This document shows positions 16,238 to 24,720 of a DNA stretch of 33,721 bases, in pieces; position 1 is the stretch's first letter; the number at the start of each line of letters is the position of its first letter. The notes under the pieces were generated by a model that ran no database searches, was not told the DNA's origin, and saw only the letters and a list, made by a program, of their open reading frames with translations. Source of the DNA: Rhodothermales bacterium (GTDB lineage: Bacteria > Bacteroidota > Rhodothermia > Rhodothermales > JABDKH01); contig JABDKH010000377.1 in the NCBI GenBank assembly GCA_013002345.1, positions 1 through 33,721 on the forward strand, read 5' to 3'. The position numbers and the translations under genes are program-made.

Positions 16238-18565
16238 TTACTCTATGAGTCGGAGGCGTGCAAATCGCAGGACGAGTTTCTTCTGTCCTACTTCAGGGAA
16301 AAAGACCGTCGCCTTGGCCTGGAGACCGGCGCCATCGAGAGCAAGAACCTTCCCTTCGCCGAACACTTCGTGCTCCACCGTTACTCCCGGGACGATACTT
16401 CCGCCCTCGCCTTCGTCGTACACCACTTTCCTGTCGTCCGATTGCGTCCGCGACGACTTCTTCGACGAGCGCGCACCATCGCCGCGAAGATTTCGGCGGT
16501 AGTAGTGTGGGTCAACGTCGTCGTACTCGATGCGACCAGACGAGCGGCCCGCGAATCGGTCCGTCCGCCCCTTGAATTCTACTCCAGCCTCGGTACGAAC
16601 GAGTCCGTCATCAATCTCATCAAGGAATCGACTCCGAATGCTGGATTGCTGATCGCCGAATCGGTAGCGGCTTCGAGCATACGACAGAAACACGCGTTTC
16701 TCGGCGCGTGTGACGCCCACATAAAACAGTCGGCGTTCTTCTTCCAGGTCTTTGCGCTCCTCGGACATCCGCGCGAGAGGAAAGAGGCCCTCTTCGAGGC
16801 CCGTAATGAAGACGACCGGATATTCGAGTCCCTTGGAAGCGTGAAGCGTCATGAGGGTTACGACGTCGCCGGACGACGTATCGAGATCAGCATCGGTGAC
16901 GAGCGATACTTCCTGGAGGAATGTGCTCAGCGAACCGGACTCCGGGTTGTTCGAAACGAACTCAGCGACCGCACTGACCAATTCCTGGACATTCTCCCAG
17001 CGGATCAGGTTCTCGGTCGTATGCTCCCGTTTGAGTTCATCAAGGAGACCTGAGGCACGAATCACGTCACCCGCAAGTTCGTCGGCTGGAACGCTTTCCA
17101 TCCGTTCCGCAAAACCCGATATCATGGAGGCAAAGCGTTGCACCGCATTGACGGCCCGCCCGCCAAGCCCGATCTCCCCCACCCGCTCAACGGCCTGCCA
17201 CACGGTGAGGTCGTGAGCGATCGCAAAGTCGACGATTCGCTCGACGCTCTTCTGACCAATACCGCGGGTCGGGAAATTGATCACACGCCGGAGGCTCGCC
17301 GTATCGTTCGGATTGACGACAAGACGCAGGTACGCGAGGACGTCCTTGATCTCCTTCCGTTGATAGAACGACAGGCCGCCGAACACGCGGTACGGGATGC
17401 CTCCGCGGCGCAACGCGTCTTCGATCGAACGGCTCTGTGCATTCGTCCGGTAGAGCGCGGCAAACTCGCGGTAGCGAATTCCGCGAACGTAGAGATCGCG
17501 GATGTGGCGTTCGATCTTCTGTGCCTCGTCCCTCTCGGAGATCGCCTCCATCAGGATAACGTCGTGGCCCTCTTCGTTTTCGGTCCACAGCGACTTCTCC
17601 AGTCGGTCCTCGTTGTGCTTGATGATCGAGTCGGCGAGTCGAAGGATTTTCTGTGTCGAGCGATAGTTCTGCTCGAGGCGCAGAACAAGGGCGTCCTTGT
17701 AGTCGCGCTGGAACGAGAGAATGTTGGTGATGTCCGCTCCGCGAAAAGCGTAGATACTCTGGGAGTCATCGCCAACAGCGCAGATATTCCGGTGCTGAGC
17801 GGCGAGGAGTTGTGCAAGCTGATACTGCGCTTGATTGGTATCCTGGTACTCGTCGATATAGATGTACTGCCAGCGCGACTGATACTTGTCGAGCGTCTCC
17901 GGCGCCTTGCGGAAGAGATCGAGCGGTTTGAGGAGAAGGTCGTCAAAGTCGAGGGCATTAGACCGACGCAGCGTTTCCTGATACGGTTGAAACAGTTGCG
18001 CCGCCTTGTCCTGGATCAGGGTCGATGCTGTGCGTGCATATTCCGCCGGGGAAATCATGCTCGTCTTGGCCGCCGAGATCAGGGATCGCATCGCTCGCGC
18101 CGAGAACTGCCGGGAGTCGATGTTATACTGCTCCATCAGGCCACGGAGTACGCGTTCCTGGTCGTCCGAATCATAGATGCTGTAGTCGGAGGTGTAGCCG
18201 ATCTTGTCGGCTTCGACGCGCAGGAGGCGGGCGAAGATGGAGTGGAACGTGCCCATCCAGATGCCACGGGCTTCATCGCCGGCGAGATCTTCGATTCGCC
18301 GCTTCATTTCGCGAGCCGCCTTGTTCGTAAACGTCAGGGCGAGGATTTGCCACGGCTGCGCTTTTCCGGACGCGAGGAGATACGCAACCTTGTGCGTCAG
18401 GACGCGGGTTTTCCCCGAACCGGGCCCGGCCACGATCAGCGCCGGGCCGTCCGTCGCTGCCACGGCCGACCGCTGCGCCTCGTTGAGGGCGTCCAGGATC
18501 TGGCTCGCTGCCTGGGCGTCGGCAGTCGCGGTCACAGGATCCGTCGTCAACTGGAATTCTCGCAT
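16238..18565 (-). CDS. UvrD/PcrA-type superfamily 1 DNA helicase
   Basis: This ATP-dependent 3'-5' helicase unwinds DNA in excision and mismatch repair and clears RecA or stalled replication. The 775 residues carry the SF1A motifs in order: Q motif LNEAQRSAV (Q31), Walker A GPGSGKT (47-53), motif II YIDEYQDT (D238, E239), motif III VGDDSQSIYAFRGA, motif IV LEQNYRST, motif V TLHASKGLEYPVVF and motif VI RRLFYVGVTRA. The C-terminal part is a PcrA/UvrD Tudor-like domain: VTVEHEVFGEGKVLALDG and the ending KLVLRFARLRLIE. Length is normal. The N-terminal 20 residues are non-conserved. A lipase gene lies 132 bases upstream and the solute-binding lipoprotein gene 5 bases downstream on the same strand. 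Confidence 0.97.
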   Translation of the reverse strand: MREFQLTTDPVTATADAQAASQILDALNEAQRSAVAATDGPALIVAGPGSGKTRVLTHKVAYLLASGKAQPWQILALTFTNKAAREMKRRIEDLAGDEARGIWMGTFHSIFARLLRVEADKIGYTSDYSIYDSDDQERVLRGLMEQYNIDSRQFSARAMRSLISAAKTSMISPAEYARTASTLIQDKAAQLFQPYQETLRRSNALDFDDLLLKPLDLFRKAPETLDKYQSRWQYIYIDEYQDTNQAQYQLAQLLAAQHRNICAVGDDSQSIYAFRGADITNILSFQRDYKDALVLRLEQNYRSTQKILRLADSIIKHNEDRLEKSLWTENEEGHDVILMEAISERDEAQKIERHIRDLYVRGIRYREFAALYRTNAQSRSIEDALRRGGIPYRVFGGLSFYQRKEIKDVLAYLRLVVNPNDTASLRRVINFPTRGIGQKSVERIVDFAIAHDLTVWQAVERVGEIGLGGRAVNAVQRFASMISGFAERMESVPADELAGDVIRASGLLDELKREHTTENLIRWENVQELVSAVAEFVSNNPESGSLSTFLQEVSLVTDADLDTSSGDVVTLMTLHASKGLEYPVVFITGLEEGLFPLARMSEERKDLEEERRLFYVGVTRAEKRVFLSYARSRYRFGDQQSSIRSRFLDEIDDGLVRTEAGVEFKGRTDRFAGRSSGRIEYDDVDPHYYRRNLRGDGARSSKKSSRTQSDDRKVVYDEGEGGSIVPGVTVEHEVFGEGKVLALDGAGLQAKATVFFPEVGQKKLVLRFARLRLIE

Positions 18566-18697
18566 TTGGCGCAGCTAGCGTTCTCTCGGGTCGTCCAGGC
18601 TATCTGACCACAGACGAGCTTCCTTTCCGGGCGTAAGTGTTAGTGGGATTGATAAGATACGGAATGATGACAGCCCCACGGGTCCCGTGTCGCGACC

Positions 18698-19984
18698 CTA
18701 CCGCGCCGTCGGGACAGGTCGCCAATTCAGTCGCCGCAGTTCATTGACCGACGGCCTGTCCTTCGCGAGCGCGCCCGATCGGATATCGTCTATCCAGAAC
18801 TTCCCCAGAAGGATAAATACAGGCGCACATGCCCCGTGTGACCCAAAATCACCCGTCGATAGGTCAACGACAGACTCGGGAACTCCCCGCTGCCGAAAAG
18901 ACGCGATCGCCGTCTCTGCGTTTTCGACGGGAATCAGATCATCGTTCACACAGTGATAAATGCGGGTACGCGTGGTGGGACTCCAGCCAAGCAGATCGTT
19001 TTCCACCAATCGATCACGCCATGGGAACGGAGTCGTCGCGTCGAACGCCGCGACGAATTCCGGAGCGAGAATCGCACTGGGAACGTCGGGCAGATTGTTG
19101 TCGATCTCGCCGCCCGTGTGGGTGCCGTCGAAAAGAGGAGGCAGAATATTGTCGTACGGATTTGCGAACACCCTCGAAAGATCATCTTCCAACCCGTATA
19201 CGTCGTTGTACGCCAGCAACGTGTACGGCAGAAAGTGTGGTGCCGGATAGGAGGCGTCCGATCTGAACAGGTCGACCATGGAGCCCGACAGATCCCACGG
19301 CGCAGCCATAGGAGCACTGCCTGCCAGACGAAACTCGTCGGCGTGTTCTCGTTCGATGAGTTGCTGGGCGGCTGCCGTTGCATAACCGCCTTCTGAATAT
19401 CCCAGCAGAAAGACGCGGTCTTCGAGATCAATCCCCTCGCGTGCAGCGAAGTGGCGTGCTGCGCGGAGCGCATCGACAACCGCGGTCCCCAGCGATGGCG
19501 CATGCACAAACGGATGCAGGCCCGGAGAGAGACCAAGTCCCAGGTAGTCGGGCATCACGGCCATGTAGCCGTCCGTTGCAAATGCGACGGCAACCAGCGC
19601 CTCGGCATTCTCGCTGCCCTCGATCGAGGGCGCCCCGTCCTTCTTGACGATGGTTCCGTGCTGATAGCTGACCAGCGTTACACCGTCCGTGATTGATACA
19701 GGTACGGCAAGCAGAGCGCTCGCCTCAGTCAGTTCGCCCTGCGCATCGACTGTCCGATATACGATCCGCTTGAGATCAACGGCACTTCGGACTCCGATGG
19801 GAAGCTCGTAGGAGAGGATGCGAGCCTCCGAGACAATCTCCACCGAGCGGATGGCAAGCAGGGCGCCGCGATCATTATCGTCGAAATCAGCGATGAACGC
19901 ATCGTCCGAGCACCCGGCACCGATCATACCGAAGATCAGAGCGCCCAGAAGGTGAATACCGCGCCAGTGGCAGCGTGCGAGCAT
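18698..19984 (-). CDS. Lipase-like alpha/beta-hydrolase lipoprotein
   Basis: The 428-residue product resembles secretory lipases (LIP family) and related esterases. A lipoprotein signal ends near GAGC (C25), followed by SDD, an acidic patch like the surface-export signal of Bacteroidota lipoproteins. The nucleophile elbow is GYSEGG (S197), with PDYLGLG before it forming the lid strand typical of the family. The remaining triad is suggested by VNDDLIPVENAE (Asp) and GSHGACA (His) near the C-terminus. The frame extends 61 codons further upstream to 20167, but that region is cysteine- and proline-rich, looks non-coding and would take most of the divergent promoter region. The start at 19984 begins the signal peptide, though no strong ribosome-binding site precedes it. 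The substrate is unknown. Confidence 0.87.
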   Translation of the reverse strand: MLARCHWRGIHLLGALIFGMIGAGCSDDAFIADFDDNDRGALLAIRSVEIVSEARILSYELPIGVRSAVDLKRIVYRTVDAQGELTEASALLAVPVSITDGVTLVSYQHGTIVKKDGAPSIEGSENAEALVAVAFATDGYMAVMPDYLGLGLSPGLHPFVHAPSLGTAVVDALRAARHFAAREGIDLEDRVFLLGYSEGGYATAAAQQLIEREHADEFRLAGSAPMAAPWDLSGSMVDLFRSDASYPAPHFLPYTLLAYNDVYGLEDDLSRVFANPYDNILPPLFDGTHTGGEIDNNLPDVPSAILAPEFVAAFDATTPFPWRDRLVENDLLGWSPTTRTRIYHCVNDDLIPVENAETAIASFRQRGVPESVVDLSTGDFGSHGACAPVFILLGKFWIDDIRSGALAKDRPSVNELRRLNWRPVPTAR

Positions 19985-20184
19985 GGTGGTTTCCGCAGTA
20001 AAATCTGATAAATCGAGTGGCTCGTGTTCCTGTTCCCCCGGGCAATCTGTATTGGTGACGAGTTCACGGTGAGCCGCACAAGAGCCCGTCAACTGATATG
20101 GGCGTTGTATATTCCCGCCGCTGCCAGTCCAGCACCCGACCCCATATCCGGAGTCGCCATGTTTCACACGCTCGGTGATGGTTC

Positions 20185-21801
20185 ATGAATATTGTCAGTC
20201 TGTTCGGTCTTCTTGCTCTTCTGGGGATTGGCTGGGCGATGTCGTATCACCGAAAAGAAGTAAAACTCCGACCTATTGCCTGGGGACTGGGCCTCCAGTT
20301 CGTTCTGGCCCTCATCATTCTCCGACAGGATATCTGGAGCTTTATCGGAATGGTCGCGCTCGGGCTGCTCATTGTTACGTATCAGATGCATGACCGGCAG
20401 GAAGATCAGCCTACGCTGGTGCTGGCTGCGATCGTCGGCGCGTTTCTGGGTCTTGGCGGGCTGTTGTACTACGTGCCGGTTTCCGTGCTTGGACCCGCAT
20501 GGTTGATCCTCATCGTGATCGCTCTGGTGAACGCCCGCTTCGGATTTCTCGGCGCGGCGCGGCGTTACGTGGCCGCGCTGTTGATCGTATCCGGGATTTC
20601 GTGGCTGGTAGCCAGCGGACTGCATGGCCAGGCCATCTTTCAGTCCTTCAGCGTGAAGGTGGGCGAATTCCTGAACCTCTCTGATTACGGGGCCAACTTT
20701 CTGTTCGGCAATCTTGCTGATCCGCAGTACTACTTCCCAGGGCCCGACGGCGGCTGGCCTGGATTTGGATATCTGTTTGCCTTCAAAGTGCTGCCGACCA
20801 TCATCTTCTTTGGTGGCTTCATGGGTGTCCTGTATTACCTCGGCGTCATGCAGAAGCTGATCGATTCGCTCAGCCGCTTTATGCGATGGACGATTGGTAC
20901 CAGTGGCGCAGAGACCCTCTCATGCAGTGCGAATATCTTCGTGGGGCAGACGGAGGCCCCGCTGCTCATCCGGCCGTTCTTCGAGAAGATGACCAATTCG
21001 GAGCTCCTGACGATCATGGTGGGTGGCTTTGCCACAATTGCGGGTGGTGTGCTGGCGGGTTATATCGCCATGGGCGTACCCGCGGGGCACCTTGTGGCGG
21101 CTACGGTGATGTCGGCCCCGGCGGCGCTTGTTCTGGGAAAGATCATTTACCCTGAATTGGAGCACTCCGAGACCGCTGGCGATGTCACTCTGCCCGATGT
21201 CAAAGTGGGCGACAATGCCATCGAGGCCGCATCGAACGGGATTACGGATGGTCTCAAGCTGGCGGTCAATGTCGGTGCTATGCTGCTGGGCTTCATCGCG
21301 CTCATCGCGGTGATCGATGTGTTTCTGAATTTTGTGGACTCCATTGTTGACGGACGGTGGCTCGGAGGCGCTGCACGCGAGTATGCGGCGACAGCGATGT
21401 CGCCGATCGCCCAGGAATACGAGGGGATATTTCCTGGCTCGCTTCAGACATTTTTCGGGACCATACTGCGTCCTCTGGCCTGGCTGATGGGCGTTCCGTG
21501 GGAAGATGCGGATGAGGTCGGCAATCTTCTCGGCGTGAAATTGTCGCTCAACGAGTTTGTGTCGTTCGGCGCACTCGGCACCTACATCCAGTCCGGTGTC
21601 ATCGGCGAGCGGGCCATCATCATCTCGACTTACGCCCTGTGCGGTTTCGCAAACTTCTCTTCGATCGGTATTCAGATCGGAGGCATCAGCGCGCTGGCTC
21701 CGTCACGTAAGCCGGATCTGGCAAAGGTCGGCCTGAAGGCCATGTTCGGCGGTGCGCTGGCATCGTGGACGACCGCGACCATCGCGGGGATGCTCCTGTA
21801 G
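20185..21801 (+). CDS. nupC: Concentrative nucleoside transporter (NupC/CNT family)
   Basis: CNT proteins import nucleosides using a sodium or proton gradient. The 538-residue protein is hydrophobic throughout. It shows the family signature from residue 238 (GTSGAETLSCSANIF, then VGQTEAPLLIRPF), the gate domain GGFATIAGGVLAGYIAMG, and near the end SLNEFVSFGAL and ALCGFANFSSIGIQIGG. It is longer than E. coli NupC (400 residues). The extra length lies in an extended N-terminal membrane part and in two hydrophilic inserts, around 160-195 and around 385-440. It diverges from the lipase gene across 200 bases that contain TATATT at 20108-20113 but no convincing -35. Uridine kinase is encoded about 11 kb away, so uridine salvage is possible. 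Confidence 0.95.
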   Translation: MNIVSLFGLLALLGIGWAMSYHRKEVKLRPIAWGLGLQFVLALIILRQDIWSFIGMVALGLLIVTYQMHDRQEDQPTLVLAAIVGAFLGLGGLLYYVPVSVLGPAWLILIVIALVNARFGFLGAARRYVAALLIVSGISWLVASGLHGQAIFQSFSVKVGEFLNLSDYGANFLFGNLADPQYYFPGPDGGWPGFGYLFAFKVLPTIIFFGGFMGVLYYLGVMQKLIDSLSRFMRWTIGTSGAETLSCSANIFVGQTEAPLLIRPFFEKMTNSELLTIMVGGFATIAGGVLAGYIAMGVPAGHLVAATVMSAPAALVLGKIIYPELEHSETAGDVTLPDVKVGDNAIEAASNGITDGLKLAVNVGAMLLGFIALIAVIDVFLNFVDSIVDGRWLGGAAREYAATAMSPIAQEYEGIFPGSLQTFFGTILRPLAWLMGVPWEDADEVGNLLGVKLSLNEFVSFGALGTYIQSGVIGERAIIISTYALCGFANFSSIGIQIGGISALAPSRKPDLAKVGLKAMFGGALASWTTATIAGMLL

Positions 21802-21813
21802 TCGCGCAGGCGC

Positions 21814-22545
21814 CTACTGAGTCTGGAAGTTGACGTTGAAGCGGGCCCAAGAAGCAATGGGGTACGACTTCCCGATGCGAAGAAGATAGGCCGGTTGCCA
21901 GCGAACCTTAGTCGTGGCGACCATCGCAATGTCGTCGAGAACCGGGTGAACCGAGCCCAGTTTCTCAATTGCATCGGGTTCGCCCTTGTCGTTGATGTGT
22001 ACCTGCAGCTCGACTCGCCCGCTCACCCCTGCTTTGCGAAGACTGTCAGGGTAATCGACAGGAATATCACGGCCGAGCGTGAATGTCGCACGGGGCTCCC
22101 TGAAATGTCGCGCAATCGTTCGATAGGCTTCCTTCTTGTATCGCTCCACCAGCTTGTCGGGCTCGTGGCTCAGGTCGGCGTCCTTCAGCTTTGGCACGAC
22201 CAGTTTCTCGAACAAAGAGTCGACGACGGCCGGCTCATTCCGGATCAGGGCGATCAGGCTCAGCTTGACGGCGCGGGCGAGCTGCTTAAGCGCCACCGAA
22301 CGCCGACGCGACAACTGCATGTCGGACGCATACGTCAGTTCGGCTCCCACGACCGACATGGACTCGAGGCTTTCCAGATTTCTGAACAAACCTGTTGTGT
22401 CGACGCCGACGAGAAACCACCGGTTGCCATCCGACATCCATCCATCCGGCGGACCGGGAGTGAACATATCACCGGGGCCGCATCCGGTAAGAGCGACGGT
22501 CAACAGTGCGACGGAGAGGGCTGCCGAGAGTGACGTGTTACGCAT
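21814..22545 (-). CDS. Lipoprotein with C-terminal TonB-like domain
   Basis: The 243-residue product starts with a lipoprotein signal and lipobox LTGC followed by GPGD. The middle (about residues 50-150) is charged and helical. The last 80 residues match the TonB_C fold: VDYPDSLRKAGVSGRVELQV, a turn IND-KGEP, then HPVLDDIAM and VRWQPAY. TonB itself is anchored by a membrane helix, not a lipid, and has a proline-rich spacer, which is missing here. The frame stays open 63 codons upstream, but that part would overlap the nfeD-like gene by 140 bases and lacks a signal; the ATG at 22543-22545 is clearly better. It lies 49 bases after the short NfeD gene on the same strand and converges with the nucleoside transporter gene, leaving 12 bases. 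Confidence 0.85.
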   Translation of the reverse strand: MRNTSLSAALSVALLTVALTGCGPGDMFTPGPPDGWMSDGNRWFLVGVDTTGLFRNLESLESMSVVGAELTYASDMQLSRRRSVALKQLARAVKLSLIALIRNEPAVVDSLFEKLVVPKLKDADLSHEPDKLVERYKKEAYRTIARHFREPRATFTLGRDIPVDYPDSLRKAGVSGRVELQVHINDKGEPDAIEKLGSVHPVLDDIAMVATTKVRWQPAYLLRIGKSYPIASWARFNVNFQTQ

Positions 22546-22594
22546 GGGACGGCGCAGTTTGAATAGATCCGACGGCCGCCAAGATAGCCGATAC

Positions 22595-23107
22595 TCAGGA
22601 TTCTGGCGTTGATTCGGCCTGAACCGGTTCCGAGGCCAGACGAACGAAATAGCGGCGGCGGTCCATCGCAACGACGCGCACCTGACTTCCCGCGGCGATA
22701 AACTCACCTTCGGTGGCGACCTCAAGGCGCACACCAGCGATCTCGACCACTCCGCCCGGCCGCAGGGGCGTCAGCGCCGTTCCGTTCTTGCCCAGAAATT
22801 GCCGCCTCTGTTCACGCTCGTCATCGACATCATCAGAGTTTCTGGTGAGCTCGGTCGTGAGCACGAATCGATCCCAGGCCCCCGACGCGTACAGGAACCA
22901 GAAGACCACGCCAATCGCGACAGCGCTGCCGGAGAGCGCCGCGAAACCGCCAACCCACCCGGACTCCGAAAATGCAAACCCGACCGCGACCACAATCATC
23001 ACGAATCCAAGGATTCCGATCACGTTGAAACCCGGCACCAGATACACCTCAACCACGATCAGCAGGAGACCGATCAGGATGAGTGCGATGGGAATCATCA
23101 GGTCCAC
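22595..23107 (-). CDS. Short NfeD protein (NfeD1b-like membrane protein)
   Basis: The 170-residue product has four hydrophobic segments in its first 80 residues, including VVEVYLVPGFNVIGILG, the NfeD signature that also appears in the longer neighbour. A C-terminal OB-fold domain (about residues 100-155) carries GKNGTALTPLRPGGVVEIAG and ends with a beta strand RRRYFVRLA. Short NfeD proteins work with a SPFH/slipin or with long NfeD proteases in membrane quality control; the mechanism is not settled. It begins with GTG at 23107 or the ATG at 23098. It follows the protease gene by 46 bases on the same strand, so the two are probably one transcript. Confidence 0.9.
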   Translation of the reverse strand: MDLMIPIALILIGLLLIVVEVYLVPGFNVIGILGFVMIVVAVGFAFSESGWVGGFAALSGSAVAIGVVFWFLYASGAWDRFVLTTELTRNSDDVDDEREQRRQFLGKNGTALTPLRPGGVVEIAGVRLEVATEGEFIAAGSQVRVVAMDRRRYFVRLASEPVQAESTPES

Positions 23108-23153
23108 TTAAAGCGAGGTCTATCCGGGTAGGGCTCGGAGAATCGTGTACGGG

Positions 23154-24551
23154 TCAGGTGTTCGATGTTTCATCTGTGGCGGGCTTCACGCGGACTTCTA
23201 TGCGGCCTCCGCCGACCCGCTTCACGACCACCGTCGAACCGGCAGGGACGAAGTCCGAAACGGACGTGACGTCAAATCGATCACCGCCAAATTCAGCCGT
23301 TCCCGACGGCCGCAGCGGTGTGATCGTGACCCCTACGCGACCCACCAGCTCGTCGTGCGCGTCAGCCGATGTGAATCCGGCGCTCCGGGACAACTGCGGA
23401 ACGAGTACAAGTTGACCAAAACGATCCGATCGAGGCAGGTACTTCCCCATCGTAAACAAAAGCACGACGAAGAGCACCGATGTTGTGGCCAGGGTTGTAA
23501 CGGCAGAGGTGAGCGCTTCTCCGGTCGGGAACTGGAATCCAACATTGGCAACCAGAGCCGCCAGCAACGACCCGAAGATCATCAGCACGCCACTGACTCC
23601 GGCGATTCCGAAACCCGGAGTGATGAACACCTCCACGAGCAGCAGACCGACGCCAAGCACAAATACGATGATTTCCCAACTCTCAACTAGTCCCATCATG
23701 TAGTGCGGTGCGAAGAACATTGCAGCGCCGAGTGCCGCCATCGTACCGGCAAAACCGACACCAGGTGTCTGGAGCTCAAAGTAGAGTCCGCCGAGCATCA
23801 TGAGCATCAGGATCGACTGCATGATGGGCGATGCAAAGAACCGGAGCAGTTTCTCGACGCGACTCGCATGATGGTTTACGACGGCCGTTTCCAGCACGCC
23901 AACCGACTTGTAAAACTGACCCAGGTCGTCTACGCTCAGGTCGGCGACGAGCAGTTTGAGAGCTTCGGACGTCGAGAGTGTAAGCACCTTCCCGGCCTCT
24001 GAGATTCCGGCGACTTCGATGGTCTCATCGACCATGGCTTCGGCGATTTTCGGATCTCGGTTGTTCGCCTCAGCGGTCGCACGCATCAGCCCGCGCATGT
24101 AGCTCTGGTATTTGTCGGGTGCAGCCTCGCCACCGACGCCCTCCACCACCGTCGCCGCGCCGATCGACGATCCGGGTACCATCACGATATAGTCGCACGC
24201 GTACGAGATGAGCGCGCCGGCAGACGCAGCGTTCTTGTTGATGAAGCCCACCGTCGGCGGCTTCGCGTCGAGAATACGTTTTCGGATTTTGTCTGCCGCG
24301 TCGACGAGGCCGCCAAACGTGTCGATGTCAAAGACAATCAGCTCGGCACCGTCGGCCTCCGCATCACTCACCGCGCGATCCACATACCGCGCGAGTGCAT
24401 TGTCGATCATGCCTTTCATCGGTACGACATAAACAGGGCCATCCCCGAACTCGGGCGGGAGGCGCGCGATGCCGGGGTCGTCCTGCGCCAGCGCACTGCC
24501 GGCCAGTGTGAGCAGAGCCAGTATGAATGTCAGGTTCCGTAGCATCGACAT
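23154..24551 (-). CDS. Long NfeD: ClpP-class membrane serine protease (NfeD1a-like)
   Basis: The 465-residue protein starts with a signal peptide ending near ALA22. A ClpP/crotonase-like protease domain follows at about 40-225, with FDIDTFGGLVDAADKIR, then NKNAASAGALIS with catalytic S110, and K147 (PDKYQSYMRG) placed 37 residues later as the likely general base of a Ser-Lys dyad, as described for archaeal 1510-N. Four to five membrane helices cover about 245-375, including VEVFITPGFGIAGVSG. The C-terminal OB-fold domain holds GRVGVTITPLRPSGTAEFGG, nearly repeating the one in the short NfeD gene downstream. Such proteases degrade membrane-associated proteins, often partnered with slipins; no slipin gene is present here. 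Confidence 0.93.
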   Translation of the reverse strand: MSMLRNLTFILALLTLAGSALAQDDPGIARLPPEFGDGPVYVVPMKGMIDNALARYVDRAVSDAEADGAELIVFDIDTFGGLVDAADKIRKRILDAKPPTVGFINKNAASAGALISYACDYIVMVPGSSIGAATVVEGVGGEAAPDKYQSYMRGLMRATAEANNRDPKIAEAMVDETIEVAGISEAGKVLTLSTSEALKLLVADLSVDDLGQFYKSVGVLETAVVNHHASRVEKLLRFFASPIMQSILMLMMLGGLYFELQTPGVGFAGTMAALGAAMFFAPHYMMGLVESWEIIVFVLGVGLLLVEVFITPGFGIAGVSGVLMIFGSLLAALVANVGFQFPTGEALTSAVTTLATTSVLFVVLLFTMGKYLPRSDRFGQLVLVPQLSRSAGFTSADAHDELVGRVGVTITPLRPSGTAEFGGDRFDVTSVSDFVPAGSTVVVKRVGGGRIEVRVKPATDETSNT

Positions 24552-24720
24552 GGTGGTAGTTTTGGTGTACCTGTGCTACGCTGATTCAAGTCCCAGGATT
24601 CGATCAAGCGGATTCGGACAAGGTAGCGCACGATCGACTCTATCATACGATCCGCGATGAACGTGTACGAGGACCGGGCGTCGGAGCGGAAGTTGGCCGG
24701 GTGTTGCCGCTTTTGGAGTC

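Noticed and set aside
17138-18607. A 489-codon open frame on the plus strand opposite the helicase gene
   Set aside because: It is fully antisense to a helicase with all SF1 motifs intact and its translation has no recognisable domain. High GC content leaves long shadow frames of this kind.
18677-18689. Inverted repeat CACGGG-T-CCCGTG after the lipase gene as a terminator
   Set aside because: The one-base loop cannot form as drawn, the remaining stem is only about four pairs, and no T run follows on either strand.
19985-20167. 61-codon extension of the lipase-like gene
   Set aside because: It reads as non-coding sequence rich in Cys, Gly and Pro ahead of a complete signal peptide, and occupies the promoter region shared with the nucleoside transporter gene.
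22546-22734. 63-codon extension of the TonB-domain lipoprotein
   Set aside because: It overlaps the coding end of the short NfeD gene by 140 bases and would bury the lipoprotein signal inside the protein.
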